Part shown: positions 9,536-18,789 of the stretch, one piece after another
Numbering within the stretch: position 1 is the stretch's first letter
Layout of the letters: every line of letters starts with the position of its first letter
From: Acuticoccus sediminis
Lineage (GTDB): Bacteria > Pseudomonadota > Alphaproteobacteria > Rhizobiales > Amorphaceae
NCBI RefSeq assembly: GCF_003258595.1
Contig: NZ_QHHQ01000002.1
Coordinates: 930,001-994,000 of the forward strand
Reading direction: 5' to 3'
DNA length: 64,000 nucleotides
Notes under the pieces: generated by a model
What the model was told of the DNA's origin: nothing
Databases searched by the model: none
The model's input: only the letters and a program-made list of their open reading frames with translations
Program-made: the position numbers and the translations under genes

Positions 9536-11112
9536 CGATCGACCCGGGCGCCACGGTGGTCGGCAACATCCTGCGTAACAACAACGGCGGGTATGCCGGC
9601 ACCACCTACAACAACTCGACGAGCTCGCTGATCGGGATGAACCTCCACCAGGGCGATCTCGTGAACAACGGTCGCCTCGTCGTGGGCGGTCTGGAGGGCC
9701 GGGGCGAAGTGACCCGGATCGAAGGCAACTTCACGCAGAGCGCCGACGGCTTCGTGGTCGCCGACGTCGACTTCGCCGCCGGCGTCGCCGACCGGATCGA
9801 GGTGACGGGCAACGCCGATCTGCGCGGCAAGCTCAACCTCAACGCCTCGTCGCTGGCGCCGAACGCCGCGGTGAGGATCCTCGACGTCGGCGGGCGGATC
9901 TCCCGCGCCTTCGACGTCGTCGACTTCGGTGCCGTCGACTACGAGCTCAACGTCCGCAACGGCGCGGTCGAGGTGCTCGCGGCGCGCACCCGCTTCGCCG
10001 AGATGGCAGGCGGCAAGGGCTCGGCCGCCGGCGCCGTCGGCGGTCACTTCGACGAGCTTTTCCAGAGCGGTGACGGGCGCTACAGCGAGCTCCTCGCCGA
10101 GGTCAACGGCTTCGCCGTGGCCGGTGGCGGCAATCTCCGCCATGCCCTGGAAGGCATGTCGCCCGGCGCGTCGCAGGCGATCGGGGCGATCAACGTCACG
10201 CAGTCGGACCGCCGCCTCGACAACGCGCTGTCCTGCCCGACGATCAACGCGGCCACCTGGCGCGACCAGGATCCGCTCGAGAGCTCGTGCGTCTGGGCGC
10301 AGATCACCGGCATCGCACCGGATCAGAACGGCAGCAACGGCTACGACAGCACGATCTTCGCGACCAACATCGGCGCTCAGATCGAGGTGCAGCCGGGCTG
10401 GCTCGCCAGCGCGACCCTCGGCTACGAGAACGGCTCCATCGACGGCAACAACGACTTCGTCGACAGCGACTTCGACACCGCGGTCGCCGGCATCGGCCTC
10501 ACCCGGACGTTCGGCGGCTTCGAACTCGGCGTTGCCGTCGCCGGTTCGTACTCGTGGGTCGACAACAAGCGGACGGTGGCGCCGAACCTTGCCAACTATG
10601 GCGGCCGGGCCGAGGCGGACTTCAACGCCGCGTCGGTGGGCGGGCGGATCCGTGCGGGCTACACCGCAAACGTCTCGGACGTCGTCTACGCCAAGCCCTT
10701 CGTCGATCTCGACCTCGTCTACTCGCGGGTCGACGGCTACACGGAGCGCGGTGTCGGCCTCCTCGCGCTCGACGTCGACAGCACCGACGAGCTCGTCGTC
10801 CGTGCGACGCCGCAGCTCGAGATCGGCGCGGCGAAGGCGGTGGCGAACGGCGCGGCGCAGATCCGGGGCTTCGCCCGCGGCGGCCTGAGCCTGTCGAGCA
10901 GCGACTCGTTCACGACCAACGCGAAGTTCGCGGGCAGCCCCGCCGGCGGCTTCGACACCGAGGTCCCGATGCCGAGCGTCGTCGGCAACGTGGCCGTCGG
11001 CCTCGGCGTCCTGACGAAGAGTGGCCTCGACATCAGCGTCCAGTACGACGGTGCGTTCGGCGACGACTACATCTCGAACTCCGGGACCGCCCGCCTCTCG
11101 TACCGCTTCTAG
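9460..11112 (+). pseudogene. autotransporter C-terminal part and beta-barrel (out of frame with passenger)
   Basis: About 550 codons in the frame following the break. The first part is passenger stem and autochaperone-like sequence (TLDVTIDPGATVVGNILRNN, GEVTRIEGNFTQSADG). From about 10,280 there is a roughly 275-residue autotransporter beta-domain, starting near SCVWAQITG and ending in the classic terminal aromatic SYRF at the stop. No independent start codon with a good ribosome site is seen, so as sequenced this barrel would not be made joined to the passenger. Without it the passenger could not be inserted or exported across the outer membrane. It belongs to the same gene as the passenger; I list it separately because the frame is broken. 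Confidence 0.8.
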
Positions 11113-11311
11113 CGGACCCGGCGCCCTTCCCGGCGCAACGCTCCCGTCCTCCGCGACGGACACGTCCGGCCCGCTCGAGCGCTCCCGCTCGGGCGGGCCG
11201 TCCCCGTTCGGGCCGACGACCCGGCGCCGGGACGCATCGCACTCAGGCGTCGAGGGATTGCGTGCTAGACTTCTCCCAGCCGGAGACCGGCGGCCTCCGT
11301 GGGACAGTCGG

Positions 11312-14300
11312 ATGGGCCAGCGCCACGACAAGGACGAACTCGCACCCAGGGTGACACCGGACGTGGCACCCGCGCGCGGCGACGGTGAGGACGCCGCGGC
11401 GGCCGCGCGCGCGGAAGAGTGCACGCGGGAGGCGCTCCTCGACGCTCTCCGCGAGGCGCACGAGTATCAGGCCGCGACGAGCGAAGTGCTTGCGGTCATG
11501 TCCCGCTCCCCGGCCGACGCGCAGCCGGTGTTCGAGGCGATCGTCGACAGTGCCGCGCGCCTCACCGGGTCGCTGTACGCCAACATCCAGCTCTATGACG
11601 GCGAGGTGGTCCATCCGGCGGCCACGCGGAACATATCGTCAGGGGCGCGCAGGAGCGCGGCCTATCTCGACGGGCGCCCGGCGCGGTCGAGCCTCATCGG
11701 GCGCGCGATTCTGGATGGCGACGTCGTCCACGTCCGGGACGTCCTGGCGGATCCGGACTATTCCCGGGAGTACGCGCAGCGGGGCGGCTGGCGTGCGGCG
11801 GCGGCGTTGCCGATCCTTCGCGACGGGCGGCCGCTGGGCGCCATCGCGGTCGGAAAGGCCGAGGCGGAATTCTACTCCGACAGCCAGATCCGGCTCCTGA
11901 GGACGTTCGCCGACCAGGCCGGGATCGCCATCGAGAACGTCAGGCTGTTCGACGAAGCGCAGAGCCGGAACCGCGAACTCAGCAGCGCCCTGGAACGCCA
12001 GAAAGCGACCTCCGAGATCCTCGGCGTCATCAGCTCCACGCCCACCGACGCGCAGCCGGTCTTCGAGGCGATCGCCCGGAACGCGCTGCGCCTCTGCGGC
12101 GCGCTCTTCGCCAACGTCTTCCTCTATCGCGACGGGCTGATCCACTATGCCACCAGCCACAACGTCGAGGAGCAGCACCGCGAGATCCTCACCTCGCACT
12201 ATCCGCTCAAACCGGACCGGACGCAGGTCTCGGGGCGCGTCATGCTGACGGGCGAGGTCGTCACGCTCGAGGACGCCTGGGAGGATCCCGAATACGACCA
12301 CCGGTTCGCCCGCAGCATTGGCTGGCACCGGGCGCTTGGCGTGCCGATGCTGCGGCAGGGGACGCCCATCGGCGTGATCGTGGTGGGCTGGCGCGAGGCG
12401 GGGCCGATATCGGCCGAGCAGGAGGAACTGCTCAGGAGCTTCGCCGATCAGGCGGTGATCGCCATCGAGAACGCGCGGCTCCTGAACGAGCTGCGCGAGT
12501 CGCTCCGGCAGCAAACGGCGACGGCGGACGTCCTCAAGGTCATCTCCCGTTCGGCCTTCGACCTGCAGACCATGCTCGACACCCTCGCCGAGTCGGCGGC
12601 GCGGCTCTGCGACGGCGAGAACGCCTGGATCTTCCGGCGGCAAGGCGCGGTGTATCGCTACGCGGCGAGCTTCGGGTTCGCGAAGGAGCCGCACGAACGG
12701 GTCCGGGCCTTCCTGGAGACCCGCGACGTCGTCCCGGGCGTGGAGACCGTCATCGGGCGAACCGCGCTCGCGCGGGAACCGGTGCAGGTCGCCGACGTGC
12801 TCGCGGAGCCGACCTACGGCTGGAGCGCTCTCCAGCGCATCGCCGGGTACCGGACCGCACTCGGCGTTCCACTGATGCGCAACGGCGAGCCGGTCGGCAT
12901 CCTCGCGATGACCCGGAACGCCGTCCGCCCGTTCGGCGCGAAGCAGATCGAGCTCGCCACCACCTTCGCGAATCAGGCGGTGATCGCGATCGAGAACGTC
13001 ACGCTCTTCGAGCGGGCCGAGGCCCGGACGCGCGAGCTCGACGCGGCGCTGCAGCAGCAGATCGCGACGTCCGAAGTGCTGAAAGTGATCTCGCGCTCGG
13101 CGTTCGACCTGCAGAGCGTGCTCGGAACGCTCGTCGAGGCGGCGACGCGGCTCTGCCAGTCGGACAAGGGGACCATCGCGCGCGAGCGTCAGGGCCAGTT
13201 CCGCCGCGTGGCGAGCCATGGCTTCTCGGCCGAGTTCGATTCGCTCATCGACATCATGCCGATGAGCCAGGATCAGGGTTCGGCCGCCGGCCGCGCCGTC
13301 CGCGAGAGCCGCATCGTGCACATCGAGGACGTCGAGGCCGATCCGGAGTACACCTTCTCGGAGGGGATGAAGCTCGGCGGCTACCGCGCGATCCTCGCCG
13401 TGCCGATGCTGAAGGCGGACCGCGCGATCGGCGTGCTCGTGCTGACCCGGAGCCGGCCCGAGGCCTTCTCGGAGAAGGAGATCGAACTCGCCTCGACCTT
13501 CGCCGACCAGGCGGCCATCGCGATCGAGAACGTGCGCCTCTTCGAGAGCGCCGAGGCGCGCTCGCGCGAACTCGCCCGATCGCTCGAGGAGCTGCGCACG
13601 GCACAGGACCGGCTGGTGCAGACGGAGAAGCTCGCCTCGCTCGGCCAGCTCACGTCGGGCATCGCGCACGAGATCAAGAACCCGCTCAACTTCGTCAACA
13701 ACTTCTCCTCCGTCTCGACCGATCTCCTCGACGAGCTGACGGAGGCGATCGCGACCCTGGGCCTTTCCGGCCGTACGGCAGAGGAGGTGGACGAGCTAGC
13801 GGGGCTGCTGCGCGGCAATCTGGAAAAGATCGTGCAGCACGGGCGGCGGGCGGACTCCATCGTGAAGAACATGCTGCTCCATGCCCGGCACGGGTCGGGC
13901 GACGAGCAGCCGACGGACATCAACGCGCTCGTCGAAGGCGCGCTGGCCCTCGCGTACCACGGCGCCCGGGCGGAGAGGCCCGGCTTCGACATCACCCTCG
14001 AGCGTGACTTCGACCCGGCGGCGGGCGAGGCGGTCCTCTACCCGCAGGAAATCACGCGGGTGCTCCTGAACCTGATCACCAACGGCTTCTACGCCGCCGG
14101 CAAGCGCGCCGACCTCGAGGGGTCCGGCTACGCGCCGACCCTGCGAGCGGCGACGCGCGACCTCGGCGCGTTCGTCGAGATTAGCATCCGCGACAACGGC
14201 ACCGGCATTCCCGCGGCGATCCGCGATCAGCTCTTCGCGCCGTTCTTCACCACCAAGCCCGCCGGGGAGGGCACCGGGCTCGGCCTCTCGATCAGCCACG

Positions 14301-14434
14301 ACATCGTCGTCAAGCAGCACGGCGGGACTATCGAGGTGCTTTCGGAGGAGGGCGTCTCAACCGAGTTCCGCGTGGTTCTCCCCCGGGACCGGGGCCGGAC
14401 GGCGGAGGCCGAGCCACGATCCCCGGCACGCTGA
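11312..14434 (+). CDS. four-GAF sensor histidine kinase
   Basis: A 1,040-residue soluble kinase with no membrane segment or signal peptide. Four GAF domains start near residues 70, 246, 415 and 596, each introduced by a linker of the form (T/A)(S/A)(E/D)VLKVISRS and each ending near [15 protein letters not shown]. A short coiled coil leads to a HisKA box ([16 protein letters not shown], phosphoacceptor His786), then a HATPase_c domain (about 913-1026) with N box, DNGTGIP, FTTK and [10 protein letters not shown] motifs. The start at 11312 is the first ATG after the preceding stop; an upstream in-frame TTG is possible. No response regulator adjoins it, so it is an orphan kinase. GAF ligands cannot be told from sequence. 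Confidence 0.88.
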   Translation: MGQRHDKDELAPRVTPDVAPARGDGEDAAAAARAEECTREALLDALREAHEYQAATSEVLAVMSRSPADAQPVFEAIVDSAARLTGSLYANIQLYDGEVVHPAATRNISSGARRSAAYLDGRPARSSLIGRAILDGDVVHVRDVLADPDYSREYAQRGGWRAAAALPILRDGRPLGAIAVGKAEAEFYSDSQIRLLRTFADQAGIAIENVRLFDEAQSRNRELSSALERQKATSEILGVISSTPTDAQPVFEAIARNALRLCGALFANVFLYRDGLIHYATSHNVEEQHREILTSHYPLKPDRTQVSGRVMLTGEVVTLEDAWEDPEYDHRFARSIGWHRALGVPMLRQGTPIGVIVVGWREAGPISAEQEELLRSFADQAVIAIENARLLNELRESLRQQTATADVLKVISRSAFDLQTMLDTLAESAARLCDGENAWIFRRQGAVYRYAASFGFAKEPHERVRAFLETRDVVPGVETVIGRTALAREPVQVADVLAEPTYGWSALQRIAGYRTALGVPLMRNGEPVGILAMTRNAVRPFGAKQIELATTFANQAVIAIENVTLFERAEARTRELDAALQQQIATSEVLKVISRSAFDLQSVLGTLVEAATRLCQSDKGTIARERQGQFRRVASHGFSAEFDSLIDIMPMSQDQGSAAGRAVRESRIVHIEDVEADPEYTFSEGMKLGGYRAILAVPMLKADRAIGVLVLTRSRPEAFSEKEIELASTFADQAAIAIENVRLFESAEARSRELARSLEELRTAQDRLVQTEKLASLGQLTSGIAHEIKNPLNFVNNFSSVSTDLLDELTEAIATLGLSGRTAEEVDELAGLLRGNLEKIVQHGRRADSIVKNMLLHARHGSGDEQPTDINALVEGALALAYHGARAERPGFDITLERDFDPAAGEAVLYPQEITRVLLNLITNGFYAAGKRADLEGSGYAPTLRAATRDLGAFVEISIRDNGTGIPAAIRDQLFAPFFTTKPAGEGTGLGLSISHDIVVKQHGGTIEVLSEEGVSTEFRVVLPRDRGRTAEAEPRSPAR

Positions 14435-14619
14435 CCCGAGTGGCCGATGGCGGCAACCTGACGTCAACGAGCGGTGCGGCAAGACAGCGATGTCTGGCCC
14501 TCGTCAATTCTTGAGGGGTATGATCCGCCGGCGTTCGCGTCGCCTTGGGGAGCCATGGCGGGACACTACAAGTGCGCAGCAGGCCGAGGCCGACGGTCGC
14601 TGCGCTGAAGCGGAAATTG

Positions 14620-15615
14620 ATGAGAGACAGTCTTGCGGCGCTTCTCGGCCTAGCGGCCTACGCCATCTACTCCACCCACGACGTGATCGTGAAGGACCTG
14701 GGCGCCACCTTCTCGCCGATCCAGATCGTGTTCTTCAGCGCGCTGCTCGGCTTTCCCATCATCACGGTCTACCTGATCGGAGACCCGGCGCCGAAGCGCC
14801 TGCGGCCGGCCCATCCCTGGTGGATCGCCCTGCGCAGCGTCAGCGGTACGATCTCGGCGGTTTGCGCCTTCTACGCGTTCGCCGTGCTGCCGCTGCCGGA
14901 GGCCTACTCGTTCATCTTCGCGACGCCTCTCCTCATCACGCTCCTCGCCGTGCCGCTTCTCGGCGAGCGGATCCGGCTGCGGCGCGGGATCGCCGTCCTC
15001 GTCGGCCTGGTCGGGGTGCTGATCGTCCTGCGTCCCGGCGCGAGCCCCATCAGCGGCGGGCATCTGGCCGCGCTGGGCGCTGCGTTCTCCGCCGCGCTCA
15101 ACGCCGTCATCGTGCGCAAGATCAGCAATGACGAACCCGTCGTGGTCATGGTCCTCTACCCGATGCTGACGAACCTCATCGTCACGGCCTTCGCGCTTCC
15201 CTTCGTCTACATCGACGTCGAATTGCTGCACCTCGCGCTCTTCGGCCTAACCTCGATGCTCGTCCTGTGCGGGATGACCCTGATCGTCTCGGCCTACTCG
15301 CGAGGCTCGGCGCTCGTGGTGGCGCCGATGCAGTACTCGCAGATGATCTGGGGCACGCTCTTCGGCGTGGTTCTGTTCGGCGAGTGGCCGGCCTGGCAGA
15401 CCTATCTCGGCGTCGCGGTCATCGTCGCCTCGGGCGTCTACATCCTGAAGCGCGAGGCGACGCACGACGTTTCGCGCACGACCCCCGTGCTGGCGACCAA
15501 GTCGCGCATGGGGCACGCCTTCGCCCTCCGCGCGAGCCTCATGCGGCGGCTCCGTCAGGGCGACATCCCCGCCCGCCAGAAGCGGGATTCGGAGCTCGAT
15601 GAGCCTCACGACTGA
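14620..15615 (+). CDS. EamA/DMT-family inner-membrane exporter
   Basis: A 331-residue protein with ten predicted hydrophobic segments in two EamA repeats. The second half contains GTLFGVVLFGEWPAWQTYLGVAVIVASG, split here as a typical EamA closing pattern near residues 245-275. The C-terminal 45 residues are a basic cytoplasmic tail. The ATG at 14620 gives a start at the first membrane helix; in-frame TTG and GTG codons lie upstream (14545, 14572) without a clear ribosome site. DMT carriers export amino acids, drugs or metabolites; the substrate here is unknown. It is preceded by a 185-base gap after the GAF kinase and converges on the quinone oxidoreductase gene. Confidence 0.85.
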   Translation: MRDSLAALLGLAAYAIYSTHDVIVKDLGATFSPIQIVFFSALLGFPIITVYLIGDPAPKRLRPAHPWWIALRSVSGTISAVCAFYAFAVLPLPEAYSFIFATPLLITLLAVPLLGERIRLRRGIAVLVGLVGVLIVLRPGASPISGGHLAALGAAFSAALNAVIVRKISNDEPVVVMVLYPMLTNLIVTAFALPFVYIDVELLHLALFGLTSMLVLCGMTLIVSAYSRGSALVVAPMQYSQMIWGTLFGVVLFGEWPAWQTYLGVAVIVASGVYILKREATHDVSRTTPVLATKSRMGHAFALRASLMRRLRQGDIPARQKRDSELDEPHD

Positions 15616-15661
15616 CCGGGCGTCCAGCGGTCCGGTGTCCGTCCGGTCCGCAAGACCCTCC

Positions 15662-16648
15662 CTAGCCCCCGGCGCGGGCGGGCATGTTCAGCAGCAGCTT
15701 TCCCATCATGGTCCGGCTTTCCATGTCCGCGTGGGCCCGTGCGGCGTCGGCGAGCGGATAGTCGTGGCCGATCAGGACCTTCAGGTCGCCGCTCGTGATC
15801 CAGTCGAAGAGCCGCCGCGTGCGGGCCTGCAGGAGGGCCGGTGTATGGATGTGGTCGGCGAAGGTCGCGTAGCCGATCTTGATGCTCTTCGGCAGGCTCA
15901 TGATGGCGATGGGGTCGGGCGCGCCGAGGACCGGTCCGAACCAGCACAGTGTGCCCGAGCGGCGGAGCGCCTCGATCGATCCGGCGAACGTCGCCGGACC
16001 GGAGCCGTCGTAGACGACGTGGACGCCCTCGCCGTCCGCATGCCGTATGGCCTCGTCGGCGAAGGAGCCCTCGCTGTCGACGATGACGTGTTCGGCACCG
16101 GCGGCCTTCGCGATGTCGACCTTGCCCGGCGAGGACACGCGGCCGATGACGCGGCCGCCCTGCAGCCGGATGATCTGGGTCAGCAGGATGCCGAGGCCGC
16201 CGGCCGCCGCGTGGACCAGCGCGAAATCGCCCGGCTGCACCCTGTAGAAATCCGTCGCGAAGTGGCTCGCTGTGAGGCCCTGCATCATGACGGCGGCGGC
16301 GGTGCGGTCGTCGATCTCGTCCGGAAGCGGGACCAGCGCGGCTGCTGGGATCACCACCCGTTCGGCATAGCTCCCCGGTGCGTAGACCCATGCGACACGT
16401 TCGCCCGGGCGGACGTGTTCGACTCCGTCGCCGACGGCGAGCACCTCGCCGGCCCCTTCGACGCCGAGCGTCTTCGGGTCCGGCATCTCGGTCCAGAAGC
16501 GGCCGCGCCGCGCGCCGACGTCCATGAAGTTCACGCCGGCGGCCGAAACCGCGACCAGTGCCTCCCCCGGACCCGGTGTCGGCTCCGGCAGGTCGACGAG
16601 GCGCAGGACGTCGGGTGCCCCGGGTTCAGTCATCACGATCGCCTTCAT
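15662..16648 (-). CDS. zinc-independent quinone oxidoreductase (MDR family)
   Basis: A 328-residue medium-chain dehydrogenase/reductase like NADPH:quinone reductase. The nucleotide-binding motif AAGGLGILLTQI sits near residue 150 in the Rossmann half, and the N-terminal half has the GroES-like fold (GEALVAVSAAGVNFMDVGARRG). The structural and catalytic zinc cysteines of alcohol dehydrogenases are absent, as usual for the QOR branch. The start is fixed by AAGGAG eight bases before the ATG. It would reduce quinones or enals with NADPH in the cytoplasm. It converges with the EamA gene, with 46 bases between the stops. Confidence 0.85.
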   Translation of the reverse strand: MKAIVMTEPGAPDVLRLVDLPEPTPGPGEALVAVSAAGVNFMDVGARRGRFWTEMPDPKTLGVEGAGEVLAVGDGVEHVRPGERVAWVYAPGSYAERVVIPAAALVPLPDEIDDRTAAAVMMQGLTASHFATDFYRVQPGDFALVHAAAGGLGILLTQIIRLQGGRVIGRVSSPGKVDIAKAAGAEHVIVDSEGSFADEAIRHADGEGVHVVYDGSGPATFAGSIEALRRSGTLCWFGPVLGAPDPIAIMSLPKSIKIGYATFADHIHTPALLQARTRRLFDWITSGDLKVLIGHDYPLADAARAHADMESRTMMGKLLLNMPARAGG

Positions 16649-17036
16649 CGCGATCTCCTTCCTGGAATTTCGGGTGAGGCCGTCGGGCAGCGGCACGTCG
16701 TGCCGGCCGTGCTGGTCCGAACAGTCGTGAGAGGGGGCGGGCAGGGTCGCTCGCTCCTGCCGGCCGTGTGTCGGGACAGACGTAAGCCGGCGCCGGCCGT
16801 CCGCCCGTTAGCTCTTGTGAGAGCTTGTGATGCCGCTCGGACGGGGGCGACCGGGCGTGGAGGCGCACGCGGACGGCATGGACGGACGACCTGACGCGAG
16901 CCGACTGTCCCGGTGAGCCGACATGCATTGATTGTGCGGGACGTCTCGCCTATGTCCGGTGCCCCGAAGCAGGAGCCGTCCCTCATGGATCTGAACCCGA
17001 CCGCAACGCCGATCTGCCTTGCCACCGGGATTCTCC
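16649..17036. other. divergent intergenic region, qor-like gene and ABC-F gene
   Basis: 388 bases with no supported gene. It must hold the promoters of the leftward oxidoreductase and the rightward ABC-F gene. A small hairpin (GCTCT and AGAGC, 16811-16824) is the only structure I noticed, and no regulator is encoded here. Confidence 0.4.
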
Positions 17037-18611
17037 ATGACCAGCTCCATCGCCACGCTTTCCCACCTCACCGTTTCGACGCCTGACGGCCGGCCGCTCC
17101 TCCGGGACCTGGACCTCACGTTCGGGCGCGAGCTGACAGGGCTTGTCGGCCGCAACGGCGTCGGCAAGACCACGCTGCTGCGCGTCCTCGCCGGGACAGT
17201 GCAGCCGAGGTCCGGTAGCGTTCGCACCAGCGGCCGCGTCGGCTACCTGCGGCAGAGCGTTCAGGTCGGCGCGGGCGAGGCGGTCTGCGACCTCTTCGGC
17301 GTCCGTCACGCGCTCGAGCGGCTGCGACGCGCCGAACAGGGCGTTGCGACCGCCGAGGACCTCGCCGAAGCGAACTGGACGCTGGAGGCGGACGCCGTCG
17401 CGGCGCTCGCGCGTGTCGGCGTCGCCGCGACGCTGGACACGCCTTCGACGAGCCTGTCCGGTGGCCAGCGCACCCGCGTCCGCCTCGCGGCCCTCCTGTT
17501 CGCGGAGCCCGACGTCCTTCTGCTTGACGAGCCGACCAACGACCTCGACCGGGAAGGACGCCTCTTCCTCGCTCGGTTCCTGAAGGAGTGGAGCGGCGGT
17601 GCGGTCGTCGTCAGCCACGACCGCGAGCTGCTCGAGGCGATGGAAGCGATCGTCGAGCTGACGCCGTCAGGAGCCCGCCGATACGGCGGCAACTACACCG
17701 CGTACCGGGAGCGCAAGGCGCTGGAGCTGGACGCCGCCCGCCACGATATAGCCGACGCGCAGAAGGCCGTCGCGGACGTCCGCCGCGCCGCGCAGGTCGC
17801 GGCCGAGCGCAAGGCGCGCAAGAACGGCGCGGCGAAGGGGACCAGGGGTGACATCCCTCGCATCTCGGCCGGCCGGCGCAAGTCGGGCAGCGAGGCGTCC
17901 GGGGGGACGGCCGCCCGTGTCGCCGGGCAGCGCATCGCGATGGCCGAGCAGGTGGCCGAAGAGATGCGTTCCCGCGTGGAGGTCGTCGAGCCGCTGCGGG
18001 TCGCGATCGCTTCGACCGCGCTGCCGGCGTCGAAGCCCGTGGTCACGCTCCGCTCCGTCACGGCCGGCCATGTGCGGGGACGACCGGTGGTGACGGACCT
18101 CGATCTGGCGGTCGTCGGCCCCGAGCGGGTCGCGATCACGGGTGCGAACGGGTGTGGCAAGACCACGTTGCTCGGCCTGATCGCGGGGCACATCGCTCCA
18201 TGGTCGGGCCGGGTCGAGGTCATCGCCGGCGCGGCCATGCTGGACCAGCGGGTCGGCATCCTCGATCCGGCGATGTCGGTCCGGGACAACTTCGCGCGCC
18301 TCCATCCGGACGCCGGCGAGAACGCCTGCCGCGCCGCGCTCGCGCGGTTCGGCTTCCGTGCCGAGGTCGCGCTCGAACGGGTCGGCGGCTTGAGCGGGGG
18401 GCAGCTGATGCGCGCCGGGCTCGCGGCCGTACTGGGAGGGCCGGGCGTCCCGCCGCTCCTCATTCTCGACGAGCCGACCAACCACCTCGATTTCGATTCG
18501 ATCGCCGCTATCGAGACCGGGCTGCTTGCCTACGACGGGGCGCTGATCGTCACCAGTCACGACCCCGCCTTCCTCGACGCGATCCGGATCGAGTGGGTCG
18601 TCGCAATGTAG
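17037..18611 (+). CDS. ABC-F family ATPase
   Basis: A 524-residue protein with two ABC ATPase domains and no membrane segment. Walker A motifs are GRNGVGKTT (residue 38) and GANGCGKTT (residue 369); signatures are LSGGQRTRVRLAALL and LSGGQLMRAGLAAVL; Walker B motifs are LLLDEPTNDLD and LILDEPTNHLD. The linker between the domains is a charged helical arm rich in Lys, Arg and Ala. ABC-F proteins act on ribosomes (translation factors or antibiotic protection). Its second domain starts later than in EttA, and I cannot place it in a named subfamily. The ATG at 17037 lacks a strong ribosome site; a TTG six codons upstream is an alternative. Confidence 0.87.
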   Translation: MTSSIATLSHLTVSTPDGRPLLRDLDLTFGRELTGLVGRNGVGKTTLLRVLAGTVQPRSGSVRTSGRVGYLRQSVQVGAGEAVCDLFGVRHALERLRRAEQGVATAEDLAEANWTLEADAVAALARVGVAATLDTPSTSLSGGQRTRVRLAALLFAEPDVLLLDEPTNDLDREGRLFLARFLKEWSGGAVVVSHDRELLEAMEAIVELTPSGARRYGGNYTAYRERKALELDAARHDIADAQKAVADVRRAAQVAAERKARKNGAAKGTRGDIPRISAGRRKSGSEASGGTAARVAGQRIAMAEQVAEEMRSRVEVVEPLRVAIASTALPASKPVVTLRSVTAGHVRGRPVVTDLDLAVVGPERVAITGANGCGKTTLLGLIAGHIAPWSGRVEVIAGAAMLDQRVGILDPAMSVRDNFARLHPDAGENACRAALARFGFRAEVALERVGGLSGGQLMRAGLAAVLGGPGVPPLLILDEPTNHLDFDSIAAIETGLLAYDGALIVTSHDPAFLDAIRIEWVVAM

Positions 18612-18789
18612 GTGCCGCAACCCGGCAGCGGCGCGAGGCGCGTCGGGAGGGTGGCGGCCCGCGACGGGCGGACCCCCAAGCGACAGGGCGGTACACCAAG
18701 AGATGAGTATCCCGCCACGCCGATGCCGCTAGAAGGTGTCATGTCTCGAGGCCGAACGGGGTGCCGGCCGAGTTTCTGGGGGCGAAACC

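Noticed and set aside
8860-11424. Minus-strand frame of 854 codons across the autotransporter barrel
   Set aside because: Opposes a convincing beta-barrel; rich in Arg, Val, Asp and Ala, as expected for a GC-biased shadow, and no domain is recognised.
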